Virus record (IMG/VR): IMGVR_UViG_3300034198_015833
Location: 1-25,660 of that record
Source: a virus
DNA: 25,660 nucleotides
Direction: 5' to 3' (one strand)
The notes under the pieces are model-generated. The model was not told the origin of the DNA. It did no database searches and saw only the letters and a program-made list of their open reading frames with translations. This document shows positions 1 to 7,300 of the stretch, piece after piece (within the stretch, counting starts at the first letter, position 1; each line of letters starts with the position of its first letter). A program made the position numbers and the translations under genes.

Positions 1-1245
1 GAACCACTGGTTAGTCTCATAGTCAGCAACAAACGTAGTCTGCGAATACTGAGCGCCAATGGTTGCTGATGTAGCACCGTTGATAGTATCTGAGCCAGTA
101 CGTGCAATAGTTACTGCATTGGCATCGCCAGTCCACTTGACAATAGATACTTTGAATCCATCAGTAATGGTGGATATCTGAGGCAGGGTAATAGTTACAG
201 CGCCACTGGTAGTAGTAACTCTAAACAGAGTACCTCCATCGCTAGATGTAACTGTGTAGTTAGCAGACTTGTCTAGTACCTGACGATATAGGCCAGAGGC
301 TGCAGCAGCTGCAGCAGCAGTAGCAGAACTGGCAGCAGCACTCGCACTGGACGCTGCATTGGTAGCACTGGTTGATGCTGCAGTAGCCTGGGTAGTAGCA
401 GTACTTGCAGATGTTGATGCAGATGATGCAGAGCTGGCAGCATTAGTTGCGCTTGTCGCTGCGTTTGTTGCGTTTGTTGATGCGTTTGACGCTTGAGTGC
501 TTGCGGTGGATGCTGATGTTGCAGCATTAGTTGCCTGCGTAGTGGCAAGAGCAACCTGAGCGGTAGCAAGCGTGACTTGAGCGGCACCATTGGTTGTAGC
601 CAATGCAGCTTGAGTGGTTGCCGTACTAGCAGACGTCGCTGCATTTGTTGCACTGGTAGAGGCTGCACTGGCTTGGGTCGTGGCCGTCGATGCACTTGTT
701 GAGGCAGAGGTAGCCGAGCTAGTTGCCGATGTTGCACTTGATGCCGCAGAAGTTGCGCTGGTTGCAGCGTTTGTTGCGGCTGTAGTAGCACTTGCTGCGC
801 CAGCAATTATTGAAGCGATATAAGTTGCAGGCGTTGTGCTGCTAGAAATATCAACTTTTACCGATCTATCAAGCTGCTCGCTAAGTTGTTGCGTAAGAAT
901 AGTTACGCGGTCGAGCGAGTCATTAATGACTGATGGGTAAAAACCGCCCTGGTTTGTCAGGTCAGTTGGCTGTAAATAGCCAACTTTACTTGCCAGCGTC
1001 AAAAGAAAATTAGTAGTGAGCGCACTTGCCAAAATAACCGATCCACCAGGATTGGAGTTTTGGTTTGAGTTAAGCGTTACTGTGTAGTCAGTTCCAAGCG
1101 TTAGCGTGCTTTCTACAGCACTTAGGTTTGTGCGAACAACAAGCAAGTCTGCTGTTGTAAAAACCTTAAATGAAAACGCGAATGAGGTAGTTGAACCATT
1201 ACCCGTGTATGGTCCAGCTTTTCTAGTTGCTGATGAGATTGTCAA
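1..1245 (-). CDS. tail fibre protein, N-terminal part (truncated by window edge)
   Basis: The reading frame is open from 1245 to the left window edge (415 codons, no stop), so the C-terminus is missing. The start is a TTG at 1245-1243 preceded by a strong AAGGAG six bases upstream; no in-frame ATG lies near. Residues 1-140 (starting TISSATRKAGPYTGNGSTT) look like the virion-attachment domain of podovirus tail fibres. Residues about 145-315 are almost only Ala, Ser, Thr, Asn and Gln in short repeats of the SATxAASSA type, as in the lambda Stf tail-fibre repeat family, and probably form a fibrous coiled shaft. After residue 317 a folded beta-rich segment begins (GLYRQVLDKSANYTV). The protein should sit on the tail and bind the host surface. 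It follows the giant ejection protein by 60 bases. Receptor specificity cannot be judged because the tip lies outside the window. Confidence 0.85.
   Translation of the reverse strand, partial: MTISSATRKAGPYTGNGSTTSFAFSFKVFTTADLLVVRTNLSAVESTLTLGTDYTVTLNSNQNSNPGGSVILASALTTNFLLTLASKVGYLQPTDLTNQGGFYPSVINDSLDRVTILTQQLSEQLDRSVKVDISSSTTPATYIASIIAGAASATTAATNAATSATSAASSATSATSSATSASTSASTATTQASAASTSATNAATSASTATTQAALATTNGAAQVTLATAQVALATTQATNAATSASTASTQASNASTNATNAATSATNAASSASSASTSASTATTQATAASTSATNAASSASAAASSATAAAAAAASGLYRQVLDKSANYTVTSSDGGTLFRVTTTSGAVTITLPQISTITDGFKVSIVKWTGDANAVTIARTGSDTINGATSATIGAQYSQTTFVADYETNQWF
294..811 (-). repeat. degenerate Ala/Ser/Thr-coding repeat region in tail fibre
   Basis: The DNA is a run of degenerate short repeats made of GCA/GCT/ACT/AGT-type codons and encodes the low-complexity shaft of the fibre. 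Units such as SATSAAS, STATTQA and TNAATSA recur out of strict register. The bias also opens long spurious ORFs in other frames (for example 273-806 on the minus strand and 614-823 on the plus strand), which are not genes. Such arrays can change length by recombination. Confidence 0.8.
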
Positions 1246-1305
1246 AGCTCTTCTCCTTATTCACAGGCAATAGTCTGTGCGATTTATGTGTTGATACGCG
1301 CACCA

Positions 1306-4300
1306 TTAGTTCTTAGGCGGTGGGCCTACTAATGGAGCAAGTGGGTTCTCGGTGTTGCCCTCATAGAGCTCTAAGATTCCGCGCACAGTGCGCTCAAGTT
1401 GCAGGGCTGGGTAGTGGAACAAGACACCGGCAGTTGCATTGGCTGCACGAAAAAATGCTTCATCCGCTTCGCCCTGCTCAATTTGCTTGGCAAACTTGGC
1501 TACATCGGAGAAGAAGCGCGCGCCGGCTGGACCTTCGTAGCCCATGAAGCCGGAGACAACACCGCTGAATTCGCGCAGGCCCACCACCATCCCCATGGGG
1601 TAAGTGATGTTGGCTGCAATCAGGTTCTTTATTAATTTCTCTTCGTCATCGTCTTTGCCCTTGACAGCAGCGATAAGGAAATACCCAAGCGTTGCCGGCA
1701 CCATCGTCAACATAAGAACATCTGCCGCCAGAAGGGGTAGACGGCTAGGTCCAACCAAACGAGTCTCATTGATGGACTCGGTCAATTGGTTGTAGGCGAC
1801 GTTAAAGAAAGAATAGAAGTTAGTCCACAACTTTTGAAACTCGTTACCTCGCTGAGCCATTGAAAGGTCTTTGATCTGGCCGCCACCTTGGGAGTCGAGC
1901 ACAGCCTGGTCAGCCATGGCAATTGCTTTAGGCTCATCAACTCCGCTTGCCATCGATTTCTCATACTGACCCAACCAAGTCGGCACGTCTGCTACGAGCT
2001 GCATCTTGCCGATCAGATAGAAAAACGTGCCCTCCACTGCTGAGCGAGTTTCACCCTTGCTAATGGTGTTGCGAATTTCGCTGATCTCACGTTGTTGCGT
2101 TTTAGCGCGCAAGCGCATGAATTCTGATCTATCACTTATCCATCCAACGGTGTTCTCCATGCTGGCCGCATCGCGTAACCAGCGGCCCATTCCTTGCGCA
2201 ACCCACTTAGGTCCAATGCGCACAATGGACTGAGTCAAGCCCAGGGGTTGCTGCAGTGAGGTGACCAAGTTCCACCCCATAGATGCGATGGAGGCACCAC
2301 TTCTGATCCAGCGCACACCGCGCTCAACAACATTGGCACTTGGCAACTCGCCAATCGCGATGTCCTCAAACATTTTGCGCATGGTGCTCAATACTTCTGA
2401 GCCGTAGTGGTCTCGAATGGCCTGGTCAACTGGACCTGAGCGCAAGAGTCGATTGGCGTCCACCAGGTACTCGTGCCAAGACAAGTCGTGGATGACTTGG
2501 TTCAAGTGCTGGTCTATGACCCCAAGGTCGTAGCGCATAGGACGGTCTACAGATTCCACGCGCGCCTCGATATGGCCGCGGGCAGTTTGCGCTCTGGTGT
2601 AGAGACCGCGCTCCATTTGCTTTAGGACTTCTGCAGCCGTATCAGCTTCTGCTTTACTCGAGCGAGCTGCAGAGTATTTGATTGGGTAGTAGCCGCCTTG
2701 CAAAGACATCTGGGTGCCGTCTTGCAGCGTCACAAGGAACGGGCGTGATGCAACCTTCTCAGGAACGATGCCTGTCATGCGGCGCTCTTTGGCTGAAATC
2801 TCTGGCCAGTAGGTGTTGAGGTAATCCCAAATGCTTTGCACAAAATTCCACTGGTCTCTAGTCAGTGAGCCGACCACGTCGTTGACTTGCCCTGCATTCC
2901 AGCCCTCGCCCTCCATGACGCGGCGCATGTTGATCTCGTTGCCCATGTTCAAAGCAATGGCCAAGCGTCCTTCTAGGGATAGGCTGCCACCAATGGAGGG
3001 GATGAGCATCTTGCTGTCTAAGTTGACTTTGCCAAGAAGCTTGTATATCTCAGCCAACTTGACGGTGGCTTTCTCGCGCATGGAAGCTTCCTGATTACCG
3101 GCCTCGTTCATGGGGCGAGAGAAGGTGGACCACAAGAATCCACCGTCTTTAAAGCCATCCATCTGCCGGATAAGGGAAGCAAATTTCCTGTGCCAGGCAA
3201 GGACCTCATTGCCATTATTTACAACGGCATTGACCAAGCCTTTTTGCTCGAGCTGGGGTTGGATGTTTTGCGTAGCGTTGGCCCGTATGGTCTCGCCCGC
3301 CTCAGTTGCGATGACCTTGAATTCACGCTGGTCTTGTATTTTTAAGAGCTTGTCTTTTAATCGTCCGATGTGCTCGATGTTGCGCACAGCGTCCACCAGT
3401 CCGCGGAAATCTTCTAGCGTCATCTCTTTGTAAGACACGCGGTAGGCATCATTGAGCAGCTTTGGATCAATGACAGGCTCAATGCCTTTGGCTTGCTGGG
3501 CAGCAACAAATTGCACCAGAGAGCTGCGCCTATCGATTGCACGCAAGGTGGTGCTGGTGCGCAAATCGAACCTGTCTAGCAAGTCGTGAATTTGCTCGAG
3601 GTAGTCGACGTTAATTGTTTTGTAGATGTTCTTGCTATCAAAGCGACTCAAGTAGCGCACGGCCTTGATGACTTCGTCTTGCGCGTTGTAAGCTGCTTTG
3701 GCAGCATAGGTGTTGATGAGCTGATTGCGCTTTTCTGTAGCGGCTTCGACCAGGTTGGAGCCTGCTTTAACGGCGCTCTTTGCAGCGCGTGCAGCAGAGG
3801 CGGCGTATTGGCCAGGCTTGATGTTGCGAATCTGCAGGCGGTTAATCATCATCTCGGCAAACTGCTTGGCTGCAGTGGCTAAGATTTTTGGACGACCGGT
3901 CGCTTTTGCTAGCGCGTTGGCCTCAGCCGCCACGAACTTTGCACGAGCTTCGTTGTGGATAGCTTCGTCGGCTGCTTTGGAGAGGACTTGTGGACTATTG
4001 ATATCACCGTAGCGCTCTAGCATGCGTTGATCTGTAGCTTGCTCAATGACACCTCTTGGATCGGGCGCCTCAAGAAGTGAGCGCACCAAATGGTCGCCAG
4101 AGGTAAAGCCAAACATCTCGGCTACCTGGTTAGGGTGTATGCCGTTCTCTACACCCAGCATGCCGTATTTGCCGTGACCTAGCTCAGACTTGATGGTGCC
4201 CACGATGGGGTTGTCACCATACATAACTTCGATCTCGGGAATCGATAGCTTGTAGCCGCCTTCAACGGGTTGGCCATCAATGGTGCCGCGCTTTAAGAAT

Positions 4301-7300
4301 TCTCGAGCTCGGTAGACCGGCTCACCCATCACTTCGACTTCTACTTCGCGGCGCACTTCTTTGCGCAATGACGCGTTTTCTTTCTCCATCGCTTTGAGGA
4401 CTCGCGACTTGGCGTTGGATAGCCACTTCATGTCGCGCAGTGATCTGGCTTGCAATTCGTTGATAGCTTCCATCGAAGCTGCGACGTCAGAGAGCTGGTA
4501 CTCCTTCCACTCATCATTGGTCATGAAGGGTGGCTTGTTCTCAAACAGCGGCACAAAGGTGCGCGCCTGCTCTGCCTCTTGAATGGCTGCTGATGTTGCG
4601 ACCATGCGGTCAAAGACGCCGCGTATCTCATCATCAAGCTCTACGTTTAGAGCTTTAATTTGTTTGTAGACATTTACTAGCCAAGCTCTAAAGCGTTGGA
4701 AGATCGATTGCAACTCGAGGTTGGGGGACTTGCCCTCAAAGAGGTAGGCTTCAAAACCGCGTGCAAATTTCTCATGCATGGGGCGACGCTCTTCCAGCGG
4801 CATGGATTTCCATGCAGCCAGGTCAGTGACGCCAAACCATTTGAGAATGGCCTGCATGTCGTCTGTAATTTCTTGAGGTGCATTGGGCCGTGAAGCAATG
4901 TCCGCGGTGACTTCCAAGAAGAAGTGCCCCGACTCATGCAAGAACGTAGACAGATTAGCCGCTTTAAATAGCGTGATGACCGAGGGGGTCTCGGTGATGT
5001 CTGTGCCAAAGCTAATCTTGCCGCGAGGTCCTTGGTCGCCTTGGTAGAGGACAGAGTTCAAAGGAGCTAACTTTTTGGCAGCGCGCGTTTGCGCGGCTAA
5101 TGCTTTGCCATAGTCATCAAAGCGTTTACCGTCTTTGATGTCATAGCGACCCATGAAGGCTTTATCTAAAACCATCATCACAACATCTGGCTCGCCATTG
5201 TTAAATTCGCCAAAAGCTTTTTTGCTCCAGTTATTAGGCGATTGCGATTCATCCCAGCTCATGCGAGATGTGGCAACAAAGCCGTGCGCTGCGTAGTAAG
5301 TGGGAAGGATGGTGTCAAAGGCGTCTAGCTTGGTGCCGCCTGCAGCGACCGCCAGTTCCATGACAGAGCGTCCTGCGCTTGAACCTTTGCCAGAAAAGAC
5401 CGAGACGATATCGCCATCGGGTTTGATGGCTACTCCGCTCTTGCCGTCCTCAGCCAAAAACAAGCGCATGCTTTGATATTCATTAGCCGAGTAAACGTAG
5501 ACCGCAGAGCCAAATGCACCGCTTGAATTTTTACTCTCAATGATTGCATTTTCAAACCGTGTAGCGTTTTTCTCATCGCCTTGGGCAAGCTCATAAAACT
5601 TAGGAGTTGTAATTCCATTGGCTTTAAAAATAGTGCCCAGTGATTTACCGGCTTTCCACTCGGTGGTGTAAGTAACCCCAAGTGCTTTTTTAACTCTGGG
5701 TTTTAAAGGCCCAGGGCGTCCATCATATCCATCGCCGTCTCTTTGGTAAGTTGCGGATGATTGCGCATCGCCTGCGCGATGGGATCGAGCTCGTTGGACT
5801 GCAACGGCTCCGATGAAGAACCGTTTCTCGCGAGAAGTAAAGCTTTCAGTTTGGGGCTGCTGCCCTTGAGGTTGGACTGGTCGTTGTGCTCCATCCTCAG
5901 ATCGTGCATTTCCTGTGCGTCCATTTTGCTCTTCCTTTTTAAATGCGTTTTGAATCCTGCGATCTGTAACGCCTTTGGTTCGTGCGACGTCTGCTGCCGC
6001 ATTGGCGTAGTCAGGAGCGTCCTCATCATTGTACCCCTCTGTTGAGTCTTCCTCATCAGCATTGTCTTTAGCGGTTTCATACAGTCGTTTTTCCGCATAC
6101 CAAAGGACGGCCTGCAAATCGGCCATGGTGAGGTCAGCGTACTCGGGACGGGTTCTGAGCTCAGTGAGCATGTCGCCAAAGACGCTGCGAATGTAGTTGC
6201 GCTCGGTAGGTCCCGCTGGCGCTTCCTTTTGGCCATCCAAATACTTGGCTAAGGAGTTGCCTGCTTTTCTAAATTCCACCCCCGCTTCGGTCTCATTCAT
6301 TTGCTCGCGCAGCTTAGGGTCCATGCTGGCTTCTTGGACTTGAACGGCAAGTTCGTCTAGGGGCGTATCTTTGGCAAACCTATCACCAAGGATGGCCTTC
6401 ATCTTTTCATCTTCAAAGAGCGCATCTCTGGCTACAGAAAAGCGGTCTCTTGCTTTTGCGGTTTGCACGGGCTGGGGCTTAATCAGCGTGCCCGTCCAAC
6501 GGCCCCAAGTGCGCACCAACCAGCGGTCCATGGTGAGTGCATCAAAGTTACCGTACAGGTTTGAGAAAAACCCGTTACCAATCTTGGGCCCAATGATCGC
6601 TGCACCTTTGACCATGGTGGCCGCATGCTCGCCACCAGGCTTGAGGCTTTTGCTTAGCGACGTAATCTCACCAACGGTAAAGTTAGTGAGCATGAAGCGG
6701 CGCAAATCGTCAATGCCCCATTGAGCCTTCAGATCGTTAAATAACTGAAGCGATTTGTTGATTGCTTTTTGAGCTTGGCCGGCTTGGATGTTGGTGGGCA
6801 TGGAGCCCGTTTTTTTGTACTCAACATAAGCCAGCTCTGCCAACTCAAAGTTCTTGCCAACCTTCATGCCGTTGCTAGTTACGGCCAAGGCCCAAACAAA
6901 TGCAAAACGTGCGTTTTCGTCGGTGGCAATTTCTGGGTGTACCAGCGCCATGACGGCCAATGCTTGGCGCGTTTTGATGTCATACCAACCAATGGCATTA
7001 GGGTTTTGCGCAAGGGCCAGCAAAGCATCCTGCACGCCCACACGCACGAGGTACTCAGTCGACTGAGGGGAAGGTAGCCCAACGTCTACGCCGGCGGCTT
7101 GTGCAGCGCCCTGCACTGCTTCTTGGATTGCTACTTTTAGATCACGTCCTTTGTTCCAGACTTTGCTTTTAGCAACCTTTAAAGCATTGACCAGGGCAGA
7201 CTGCTCGTCCACGGCGGTAGGCACATTGCCTTGAACGCCGGACTCTACGTCGTCGGAGAGCTCTTTTTCTTTGGCGTCTTCGGCCGCGTACTCTTTGCCT

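Noticed and set aside
273-806. 177-aa minus-strand ORF and a 69-aa plus-strand ORF (614-823)
   Set aside because: Both are frame shadows of the Ala/Ser/Thr-coding repeats of the tail fibre; their Gln/Leu/Pro or Ala/Val-only composition comes from the codon bias.
1246-1305. CACAG/CTGTG stem between the giant gene and the tail fibre as a terminator
   Set aside because: Only five pairs and no T-run.
5925-6236. Upstream part of the 177-aa ORF in the +1 frame that contains the nested candidate
   Set aside because: Composition is unnatural (Met, Arg, Ser, Pro clusters) and the host frame here is clearly conserved-looking; only the part after 5924 is credible.
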